Origin: Acanthopleura granulata
Taxonomy: Eukaryota; Mollusca; Polyplacophora; Chitonida; Chitonidae
Direction of reading: 5' to 3'
NCBI GenBank assembly: GCA_016165875.1
Contig: JABBOT010000002.1
Coordinates: 18,058,120-18,122,119 of the forward strand
Length of the DNA stretch: 64,000 nucleotides
A program made the position numbers and the translations under genes. How positions within the stretch are numbered: position 1 is the first letter of the stretch; the number at the start of each line of letters is the position of its first letter. Shown in pieces: positions 13,001 to 25,000 of the stretch. The notes below the pieces were generated by a model. That model saw nothing but the letters and a program-made list of their open reading frames with translations. It was not told the DNA's origin and did no database searches.

Positions 13001-16000
13001 TTCAGAGGATCCCAAGGTCATCCAATTCTCTTGTATCACTGCTTATACACCCCTCACCCATACAAGCTGAATCGATTCTCCCACATCCCTGCTACGACAT
13101 CACTAACCTACACAAACTGATTCAATTCTCCTGTATCCCTGGCGAGACACCACTCACCTACACAAGCTGATCCATTTCCCCCGTATTCCTGGTAAGATGC
13201 TACCCACCTGCACCAGCTGATCCAGTTGCCCTGTATTCCTGCTTTGACAGCACTCATCTACACAAGCCGATGCAGGTCTCCTGTATCCCTGCTAAGACAC
13301 CACTCACCTGCAGAATCTAATCCAATTCTCTTGTATCCCTGCTGAGACACCAGTCACCTACACAAACTGATGCAGTTCTCCAGTTTCCCAGCCGAGACAC
13401 CACTCACCTACATAAGCTGATCCAATTCTCTTGTATCCCTGCTAAGATACCCTGACTAACACATGCTGATCCAATTGTCCTGTATCCTTGCTAAGACATC
13501 ACTAACCTACACATGCGGATCCAGTTCCCTTGTATTCCTGCTAAGGTGGCACTCACCTACACAAGCTGACCCAATTCCCCTGTATCCCTGTCGAGACACC
13601 ACTTACCTACACAAGCTGATTCAATTCCTCTGTATCCCTGTTTGCAATCACATGAGTAGTTCCCCTGGACATTTATACAGTCGGTAGATAGCGCATCACA
13701 GTCATTAAGGGACAAGTCTGAGCACTCGTCAATATCTGAAATAACAATGAAAATTAATTATTAAAGTAAATATATTGACAATGTGAACAGAAATACAAGA
13801 TATACAATCAATCAATTCATGAAACAATGAGGAGACTACAGCTTAACCGAAATCGTCATTAACTTTGACCACAGTCATGTATATATTACAGGTTTTGGCA
13901 TATTACAGTAGAAGAACGTTGTCTGGTCCTCACAGGCTATTTTTATAGCTTCTTTGAAAGTCATTCTATCTGACACTACTTGCACAATACATTTTAGTCA
14001 CCAAAATCTTAAATGAATCATGTTTTCAAATTTCATCGTTGGTGATACTTTACTGGTCAGATTTCGGGAGGATTTATGGTAAATGTACACATGGGGCTTA
14101 CTTTGTTAAAGCTTTACAAGTCAAAATAAACAGTTGACTTCTACAATATATATTATATGAAAAATATGTAACCCATTGAAACTTCACATGCTTATGGGTG
14201 GAAAAACAAGACAAAAATCACAGCGTGTTGAGAGACTTATCTAGCTGCATTACACAATACTGTACAACATCTGGAGTATAGCCTTTTTTTAAGTGGCACA
14301 ATTTGTTTGATTCTGACTGATCTACCTTATACCTTACTTAAGAGTTTTATTTTTTAAGTTTAATTCATTTGTTATCAAAAATTATCGAATAATATTCGTT
14401 CCCATAAAAAGTATTATTTCATGGCCTTGAAGTGCATCTGAAAGTGCATCCCTACAGGCCAAACTCTAGGTGAATTGCAGTAATTTCACAAGATCTGTCA
14501 GGTACTTATAGTGACTTGTGGTGGGTTTCTATAGGCTTTGCCTCAAGTTTCATCACCCATCAAGCTGACCGACGTTGTTTATGTGAAATATATCAAAGGC
14601 AGTTCCATCATAACACTGAATAAACCCACCTGTGCACTGATTGTTCTCCAGTTGATAGCCTGTTTGACAATCACACCGGTAACTCCCAGCCGTGTTCACG
14701 CAGTCCTGGAAGCTACCACACTGGGTGGTCAAACACTCATCTATGTCAGTTTCACAGCCAGCCCCAGTGAAACCAGGTCTGCAGACACAGCCTGTCCGCG
14801 AAGAGCAACCTTCCGAGTTATCCCCACAGTTGCAGTCGTTTGCACAATTGTCTCCCCAGTGTAAGCTATCACACTCTGGTAAAAAGGGAAAAAATCCATG
14901 TCAATATAACACACTTGGGTAATCTTGGCATTTAGTATTTCAATACGTGAAGTTTAATTGCTGCTTTTGGTGCATGTAGTACAAATGTATTTATTCATTT
15001 ATTTCTTTCTTTGTTCATTTATATGATTTCTGTTTTATGCAGCATTGAAGGATATTTCACCCACATGATGGCAGCCAGCATTACAGTGGCAGGAAACCAT
15101 GTTTTATACCATGTAGTAATTTCTTTTATGCATACACGTATACGTGGAAAGATTAACAATTTCCCTTGGTTGGTAAAATAATGGTTTTCTTAACTATACA
15201 TTTAGATACATTGTAGAGGTAGGTGACTGCATGGCTTTTAATATTTCAGGACGTGAAGTTTAATTGCTGCTTTTGGTAGTACAAAATGTATTTATTTATT
15301 TATTTATTTATTCATTTATGTAATTGTTTATTTATTTTATTGCTGTTTTATGCAGTATTCAAGAATATTTCACTCACACGACGGCAGCTAGCATTATAAT
15401 AGGAGGAAATAGGGATTATCTTTTTTTAATTCTGGCTGTTGAAAAACATGGGGTTTGTAAAGAAATCAACACGGAGAAACAAGTAAAAAAACCTTTAATC
15501 AAAGTATATACCAATAAAAACTTTTGAGCAGCTCCCTCTTTGGAGAGTTGGCCGGGTTACACCAAACGGACACATTTTAACGGATGCCCATACACAGGAT
15601 GAGAGACTTCAGCTAGGGTTAATACTCGATATCCAGGGCAACTGATATTTTCCTGCAAGTTTCTCAGCAGTATTATTTGTAGATGAAAAGTAATTGAAGT
15701 ATATGTAATTGTTAACATAAATGAACAGACAAATACATGTTCAGGTACACAAACAAAAACTTTTCAGTAAGGATTAACTCCATGAACACATGTATGTGCA
15801 TAAATAGCTATGCCAATGATGATCTGACAGATATCATATGGGAACTCAATTCACATGTACTGAACAGTGACTGGATTTCATCACTTACCTTCACAATTCA
15901 AGCGATCTGACAGCAACTTGTAACCTGTTAAACAGGAGCAAGTAAAGCTGCCGTCCGTGTTTCTACATTGATCTCCGCATGGGTTATCTTGACATTCATC

Positions 16001-19000
16001 TACATCTAAAACAGTACAAAAACACCACCACGTATATAGTTATGTGTCAGGTCTGCATACAGATATTTCAGTGCTGGAACTTCACTTTTTGAGACAGATG
16101 CCTTACAAGGGCAAGTGATTTTCAAACACTAATTGCCTTCAAATGGGTTGGCTGTCCAAAAAGTAACGAAACTTGTGAAAAAGGTTTGCGCATTCAAATG
16201 GTACTGTATTAACCACCTTAAGCCAAAGATAATTCATTTAGTGTATTAAACCACAATACATATTGCACGGACTGTTGCAATGGTTGATAGGTGGTCTATG
16301 TAAATGAAATCCCTCAAGGTAGTGGACAAATATCTGCCAGGGAATTAGGTCTTGATGACAATATCGTGTTCGTTTCCATGGTAAATGTGTATATTGTAAC
16401 ACAATCACATTAAATTGTGATATGAAATCCTAGTAACGAATGGGCAGTGAAACAAAGCTAACCCATTTGAGTGAGTGACCAAACAAATCTACATGCTCAC
16501 AATTCAGAGTATTGTCATCAGATTTTCGGCTTGCCTTCGTGCATTTTCACTTGTGGCAGGTGTTAGGAAGCTCTGGCCTTTGCAACCAGCCTGGGGAAGT
16601 TTCGTGCAAATTCTGCATGTTATCATGGTAATTGGGGATAAACATATCTTCCTATATCCTACCCGTATTTGTCATTTTCAATGACATATAAGTTGAAATA
16701 TTTTTATAGTAGCCACAAAAAAGTGGGGGGGGGGGAGAGACAAGCATAACGCACTGTATATATCTCATGAATATAGGTCTACTAAGTGCAGTGTAAAACA
16801 CCTACCGCTACACGATCCATCGGAATTAACCGTCTGGCCAGCTTTGCAGAAGCATTCGGCGTCACCATTGTTCACTCGACAGGCAAAACTACAGTTGACT
16901 GTCACAGCTAAGTGCTCACAGGGGTCCTGATCTGGAGTTTAATAAGAAACAGCAGTTCAGTGTAAATTAACCTTTTTCACCATTGTACCAGTTCTACGGG
17001 TGGAGGAAACTGGGGTCAGTTCGAGGAAAACCATCGCCCTTAGGCAAGTATATGACCAACGTTGTGACTAAAAACCACAAGGGTTCTCCAACCGCCGATA
17101 GGGTAAATCGAAACTGAGAATGCGACATTTTGGATGGACCGGCCATTGATCAAGAGCGAATTAAAGGGAACATTGTAGACATTACCGATAGTGGCACTGT
17201 TAATGATAATATTACATTTTCCATAAATCATTTTTAAAAACTTAAAGAAGTGTAACTGTCGAATATAATTTCAATGCCCTATCTTGTATTTTTATCGTAT
17301 TTTACGTACAATCGATATACGCGAATGTTTCACATCAATTACGTCAACAAGTTTGAGTATTTTATAACAGACATAAACATTAATAAAGGTAAACATTGCC
17401 TAAGTTCAAGTGTGTCTAATACTGCTTCCGCTAGATACATGCGCACAGCATGTGAACACATACTTCAGGACGTTTAGAACATTAAGCTGTGATGACTGAA
17501 GTCTACCTTTAGTACACGTCTTGCCATCTTGATTCAAAGAAAATCCGTTTGCACACCCACAACTGAAAGTTCCAGGGACATTGCTGCACTCTTGCTCACA
17601 TCCACCGTTGCCTGCCAAGCATTCGTCAACATCTGTAAAAGGAGAATTTGTTCATGCATAAATTGTATGTACATACAGTGAAGTGAACATACGGCATATT
17701 ACAAGAAAATGGTCAAAGCATACACTAATACCACACCGGGGTACACATGCTAGGATCTTTTCATACATATACTTTGGGATTCAAATCATAGATTCCCACT
17801 AAACATGCAGTTCTTACAATTCCTGTCGCCACAAGACGACACCTAATTTACAGCGTTTTCTTTTAATTTCAGCACATGCTTTTATTTAGATATGTAAATC
17901 GTATCGTTTCGTACAATATTGACATCAATGACAATTTTCTTGCGGTAATGACTTTGAACACATTTAAGTATCACCAGGTGCTTCTGAAGATATGTTGACA
18001 ATAAACGTAATGTAATGTTTAACGTGACGTACACCACCGGCCGTTGGCAAATTACTGACGACCTTTTCCACATGTAACGTACAGGTATGCGCACAATACT
18101 GAAAGACGGCAAGTTTTCTTCCATGAACGTTACATGTCGCAAGCGTCATATATACAAGCCTCGTCTCGACGAACAGTGAGAGCAGAGGAATCGAACCTCG
18201 TTGACAGCTTCTTGTCAACGAGGTTCAGGAAACATGAGAGTAGAGGAATAGAGCCTCGTCACGGCTTATTTTCACCCAGGCCAAACGAACAGTGAAAGCA
18301 GAGCAATCGAGCCTCGTTGACGGCTTATGGTCAAGCAGGCCCCACGAACATGGAGAGCCTCCCACGGCCGGTTTTAGATTACCCTAGAGTATACCCAGAT
18401 ACAGCCATGTCTGTTATGCACGCCCTTGTGCCCCTCTTCTGACTTTTCAGGTAATTTTACAGCTCAAGGTAAAAGATAAAAGACTCATATTAGGGCCTAC
18501 GCATATCGCCATGGTCCTGATGGCCAGTATTATTATACTCGTTACCACGCACTAGGGAATTAATATCTATGTGCATATATATATGTGTATGTATGCGTAT
18601 GCATGTGTATGTGTGTGTGTGTCTTTTTACAACATGATGCCCTTGAATTATCTCTTAATTGTGTTTGTCCAATAGTTCGATGTGAGGCGGTGGAGCTATA
18701 CTTACTACTTACATTTTTCCTCATGTGGTGATAAATGTGCCCATACTCACTAATGCCACGTGTTACTGACACTATTCGACACGTGTCGAATCTGTCAAAG
18801 TGAAGGCCCTGCTTTACAAAGTTTCCGTGGTCACTCTGGCCACTGCGGTCTCCTTCAGCCATAAAACTGACCGCCATCGCATAGGTGAACAATTTCTTTA
18901 GCATGGCGTTTACTTTGAAGCCACAATCAAGTTACTCAAAGCAAAATGTATTCTTATTCATTGCAGGTGTTCAGGTACTTCTGTGACAATAATAACAGTG

Positions 19001-22000
19001 TCTTTTCCTAAAAAAAGACTGAACCTTACTGTTATGGTGCACTTTCTTTCGTGCAAAAGACTGTTTCTTTTGTCACCACTTAAATACCGGTGGCCAATAA
19101 ACATGATCTTTCCTTTAAATTGAGAGAACAGTTGTATGTTACTGTACCTTCTGTCACCTTAGATGTAAAGTGTACGTAAAATATTTACCCAAACAAGTTT
19201 GTCCGTCCACACGATAGCCTGTGTTGCACGTGCAGTAGTAACTGCCCTCTGTGTTAAAGCAATTATGCTCACACGGGCTCGACAAGGTGCATTCATCATC
19301 ATCTGAAGCAACAGACGAAACGATGTAATTATATATTATCGTACTGTATACTGGGTAAGAACACTGGTAGGCCTTTTGTTTTGTGACTAAATAAACGGTA
19401 TTAGCGGTACTGTTAGTATCTATGAAGTAATTCTGTTCTAATTCTACCATGAAATCTTAGACATTAGAAATGAGACTACTTTTCATCGTAGGTTATTACC
19501 GGTATTAATAGCACAAACTGCATTAGTCAAGTAAAGGGTGTAACTTAAATCCTACTATGAAGAATGTATTTGATGGATGAAAAACATTATTCTATACCAC
19601 ACCCTGGAAGTGTGTGGAAGAGCTGGAGGGTTCTTAGACAAATAGTATATTTCGTCAGGAGGTATTATCGAATACAGGTTTTAATTTGGCAGGTAAATAA
19701 CACATTTGTACATACCGCCCACCAGGAGTGTCAGATTTTCCTACTGAAGAATTATTGACTCCAATTTGCAGAACAAAATGCAGCCACATTGTTTAAATCC
19801 TTGTATAACCCTTAGATTACCTAGGCATTTGTTGTCCGACAGAGTGAATCCTGTGGGGCACTCAGAGCAGTTGTACCCCCTCCCTAAGGATTCTTCCTCC
19901 AGGGGGGTCAGGTCTGTGCAATTTGTTCCTTGGGGGCAGGGATTTTCCCCACAGGTGTCGTAATCTTCCCCACAGTCCCTTCCTAAAACCACAAAGCAAT
20001 TATCTCCAGAAAAGGCAAATTGCCTAACAGGCATTTAGAAACAGGGGCCAATTTCACCATACATGCAATGTTAACAACAGCCAAAGGTTGCAAGAGAGGG
20101 CCTATATGTGGGTTATGATTCGAGTTGAAGTTTTTAGCAAATTTACAGTTTCCGGCTGAGCGGAAAGACGGTTTGGTATGCATGATGGATTCAGATCTAT
20201 TTCCGTTTGGTGTGATGCTGACGCCATGTATGCCATCTTGCACACTCTGATACCAAATTCTTAGCCATCTTGATAAACCTACATTTGTAACAAAGCCTTA
20301 TCAGAGATGCTTAACGATAGAATTAATGCTTCATTCGCCCATTAGTCGGTTGGCGCAATGACCCAGAAGCCTACCGCCTATGCGGTCGCTGTGAGTTCAA
20401 GTCGAGCTCGTGGTGGCTTCTTCTCCGGACGTACGTGGGAAGGTCTGCCAGAGACCTGCGGATGGTCGTGGGTTTCCCCCAGGCTCTTCCCGGTTTCCTC
20501 CCACCATAATGCCAGCCGCCGTAGTAGAAGTGAAATATTCTTGAGTACGGCATAAAACACAAATCAAATAAATAAATAAGTAAATCATTCGCCCATGAGA
20601 TCTAGATCTATGAACCGCTTTGGCAAAATGACGAGGTCAGCGCTCTAGTACAGCGTAATGACCCAAGTGCCTCTCACCGATGCAATCACGGTGAGTTCAA
20701 GCCCAGCTTATGCTGGCTTCTTCTTCATTCCTACGTGGGAAGATCTGCCAGCAACCTGCAAATGGTCGTGGGTTTCCCCGAGCTCTGCCCGGTTTCCTCC
20801 CATCATATTGCTCACCGTAGTGGTAAAAGTGAAATATTCTTGAGTACGGCGTAAAACACCAACCTATTAAATAAAGAAATCTTTGGCAAAATAGCTTTAC
20901 AAACACACAACTGGAAATCCTTGACCTAGAACTAAGTTGATCACACGTTCACTTTCATAGTTACGACACGTTTGCGTCACAGATAATCCATTGGCTTTAT
21001 AAGTCAGCTGAGAGAAAAAAATTCCAGTTTTAAAATGTACTCATACAACCATTAAGCCTAAAAACTGAAGCAAATGGGAGCCGATGACAGCTATTAGCTA
21101 TTGGGTGCAAACTCCTAATTATAACTAACTAAATTCGACATGGTTGGGTATTCTACAATGAGAAATGCATCAAATGCATAGATAAAAAATGCAGAAATTA
21201 CAGGAATGTGTTATCAAAGTGGCTATAGATTGAAAACCATGTAACAACAGACCTACTTAATGGTGTACATGTAGTTCCCAGTCTTACCTGTCCAGCCGGT
21301 GTTACATAAGCATGGGATCCTCCGGAACGTCGATGTTCCATTGGACTCATCCTCTGACTCAACAGTAGTTGTGTCCTCAAAGTCACAGGCTCCGTGCCCA
21401 TTACATCCACTGCACAGGCGCACTTCCACGTCCAGCGCAGGCGCCTCCGCGTCTTGATCGTCCCGAGCCCCAATACTGATGGAGGTAAAAAAAATTTACC
21501 GGATATTTACTTCAGCTACTAAGTCACTTCAACACAGATGATGTTTCAGTTCGGAGAGATTCGACTTCGAACTCTTTTATCGCTAAAGATGAGAAAGGTC
21601 TTCACTACTGTATAACGTGATTTCACAAAAATGTTAAACATCTAGACCCATTTCTGGTTACAGTTACTAAAGCACGAATGTCTAAAAAAGTGTGGCAAAA
21701 AGTTATTTAAACTGGGCGAATAATAGTGAAAATTGAAGAGCCGGAGGTTTGTGAACTTAGAAAGATCCTAAAGGAAAGAAGTGCCATTTGTATACCTCCT
21801 GAACACGATGAGATAGGTGATCAGTAGAGTCAAGTCAAACTTAGGCTAACATTTTTGACAAGTAACATGATACAGCAGGACTTATTTCATCTTTGGTTAC
21901 GATTCGAAACTTCCCTATTGTTTACGGGGTACATATATGTACCGGATTTTGCTTTTTAAAAGGCTCAGTGGAATCAGATACATATATAACTGTAAATCGA

Positions 22001-25000
22001 CAGGCCTTACGGAGGATGAGTGTGTACTTGTCCAAAACCGTGGTGATAATGTGTAGACATGATATAAAAGGCGACCTCACCTTATGACTACCGGGTCCGT
22101 AGATGCCGGTACCCAGGTGAAATACGCAGTGTTGTTTGGGCTCTGGGAGACCGTCAAGTTATTTGGGCCTTCCACAGAATATATGGTGATGTTATCTCCA
22201 TCCCCGTCTGAGGCATTCACCGTGAACCTAACTGGCTCGTTCACCACAGCGTTGATAACGTTGTCTCCGGCTAGTGTCGGGATGGAGTTACCTGAACAGA
22301 AACCAGGGGGTGCACATCGTCAACGTTCACTTTGGTTTACTTGTTTACTATCAACATTATTTCCGTCATATTACGAAGGTGTCTACTTTTCGCAAGCCGG
22401 ACACAATTTCCGACGTATTTCTATAATGCTGCTTCAGTGAAGACGCCAAACACGACACCGTACCAAGACACCTGATATCCTCAAGTATACCCAGATACCG
22501 TTCACTAGAAAGATGGGTGAGAATTCTGAGTAACGGTAACGGTACTTTGGAACTACTTGACATTTGAACGTTGTTCTTGAAAATTTTTCAGAGAAAGGCC
22601 AAGCCCTCACGAAAGAAATATTGGGAACTTCATTGAAACATAATATAATGCTCTCAATATGTCTTTGGCAAATATATTGCGAATATATTATTTTCTTTGC
22701 TGAATATAAGATCTGGTCTAAAAATTGTAATGTATTAAGTATTTTTGCTGTATATATATTTTTATAAGGATTTCCAGAAGCATAATTAGTATTAATATTC
22801 TTGAATATCACATTAATGAAAACGCTTAACGGCAAAAAATGTACATGTATTGGCGGCTTTGTAAAAATATTCATTGTGAGAACCAGGTATAGTATTACGA
22901 CCTCCTAAATCTTTTTGACTCAGGAGTCTCTCGTCAGTGCGGTCGTTGTGAGTTCAAGCCCAGTTCATGCTGGCTTCCTCTCCGGCCGTAAGGGTGATGC
23001 AACCTGCGGATGATTGGGGTTTCCCTCGGACTCCGTTTTCTTCTCACAATAACGCTAGCCACCGTCGTTTAAGTAAAATATTCTTGAGTAGGACGTGAAA
23101 CGCGTAAATAGATAAATTTTTAACCGCACGCTAAAAGTTTTACGACAAATTTGGTTTGCTGCAAAAGGTTGGGTTTACGAACTGTCTTCAGACGCATAGA
23201 AAATAAGACGATGAAGGCGTATAACGGGCGATGTACATGTGAGACCGGCAAGTGTAATGAGTTCACTACACTTACTCAACGTTTTCGCATTGGATTCCGA
23301 ATCAACGCTGGTTTTTAAGGACGCTAAGGCCACATCCTCGTTTCCTGTGGCTAGGAAGTCAAACTGACATTCGATGTTGTCGCCACACTTATCCTTAGCC
23401 TTTTGCTGATCGCCCTCCGGATAATCTTCCAGGAAACGTGGTCGAAAATCAGGGTGAATATGATCCTCCGGTTTCTCTCCAGCCCGGTAGCGAAAGTATG
23501 ATCTATTCACATCAATTTGCCCTGGGGAAAAAGCAAAATTTGGTTACACTCGAAACCAGAGTAGAGTCAAAGGTATAGAATTTAGGGTATAAAATTAAAG
23601 TAATAGAACTAAGGGTACCACCACTGATAGAACCACGATGTAGGACCAATGGTATAGGATCTATACTACCTAGACTATATAATCAGTTAGGGTAGAGCTA
23701 GGGGAATACAACGAATGATGCAGAACCAGGGATAGAGCCAAGGACAGAATCGAGTTTAGAGCAGAGCGTAGAGAAAGGGGTAGAACCGAATGTAGAGCCA
23801 AATGACACACTATGTGAAATATGATCTCATATTGTATCCCAGAAAGAACCGACGTTAGAAAACCAAGGGTATGACCAAGGATAGAGAAATATTGAAAAAA
23901 CGAGGATTAATGTCGTCAAGGATTATTGATCCAAGATGGAATATTGTTGTCAAGAGTTACTGAGGGAGTATTAGAGAGTTAATGTTGTGAATGGTCATGG
24001 ATAACGAAAGTATTAATGTTGAACAATATTACTGATGTAAGAAGGATTAATATATGTCCTTGGTTATTGATGTAATAGAATTATTGCTATCAAAAGTTAC
24101 CAAGGAAGTAAGGATTAATATTGTAAATAGTCATTAATAACCGAAGGAATATATGTTGTCAAAAGTTAGAGATGTAAGCAGGATAGATATTGTCATGAAT
24201 TATTGATATAAGAAGGTTTAATGTTGTCAAGGGTTTATGATGAAATAAAAATAATTGTCAATCATCCATTTCATGGTTCCTTCTATATTTGGCGCCATGT
24301 GCATCGCTTTGAAGTAAACCATACACAAATAATCATGATTGTCAGTGATTTTAGGGCACAGAGAGAGAGAGACAGAGAGAGAATGAAGTGGTACGGTTGG
24401 CGGTTATAGATGTTCACAAGAGATGTCTACATAAAACAATGATTTGGCGACTACCATTTGTCTCTTCACGCATTTATGATTTCTTACATTAAGGCCGCTT
24501 AGTACTTCCGATTTCCCACTCTCACATAAAACAACAACCCATGAAATACATTTCTTAGTTAAAACAATAGAAATATTGCAAGGGGTATATTTTGAAGCCT
24601 AAAGAAGCGCAGACAAAAATAATAACGCTGTGACTTGAAGACATATGGACAGCATATAGGCCAAATATTTACCTCCATGAAAGCGCACACCATGAAGGTT
24701 AGTTCTTAGGTAACAGGATAAAGATGTTACAGCCGATTTACATTAAATCCGAAAGGAAAGCAGATAAAAAAACATACGATGTGAACTTGGGCCAGATTCA
24801 AAAGCGATTTCTTACAGTGGATTCCGAATCCGTCATAGATTTCCTTTTCTGATGAGTTCGAGCCAATCATCGAGCCATTCGGAAGAGTGAAATCGTTGTC
24901 TGGGTTCCCATCGAGGACACCCAGGAGGCCAACTGTCCGGTAAGTACTGTTGAAATTCCCGGACACAGACACTGCCATATCCAACAAACCTTGCTGATAT

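Noticed and set aside
13019..13606. Resemblance of the 50-bp array to a CRISPR-like repeat array
   Set aside because: Units are contiguous with no unique spacers, are diverged, and derive from the neighbouring exon in a eukaryotic gene.
20371..20906. Several short frames on both strands within 20.36-20.91 kb
   Set aside because: They lie inside the two SINE copies and reflect repeat sequence, not genes.
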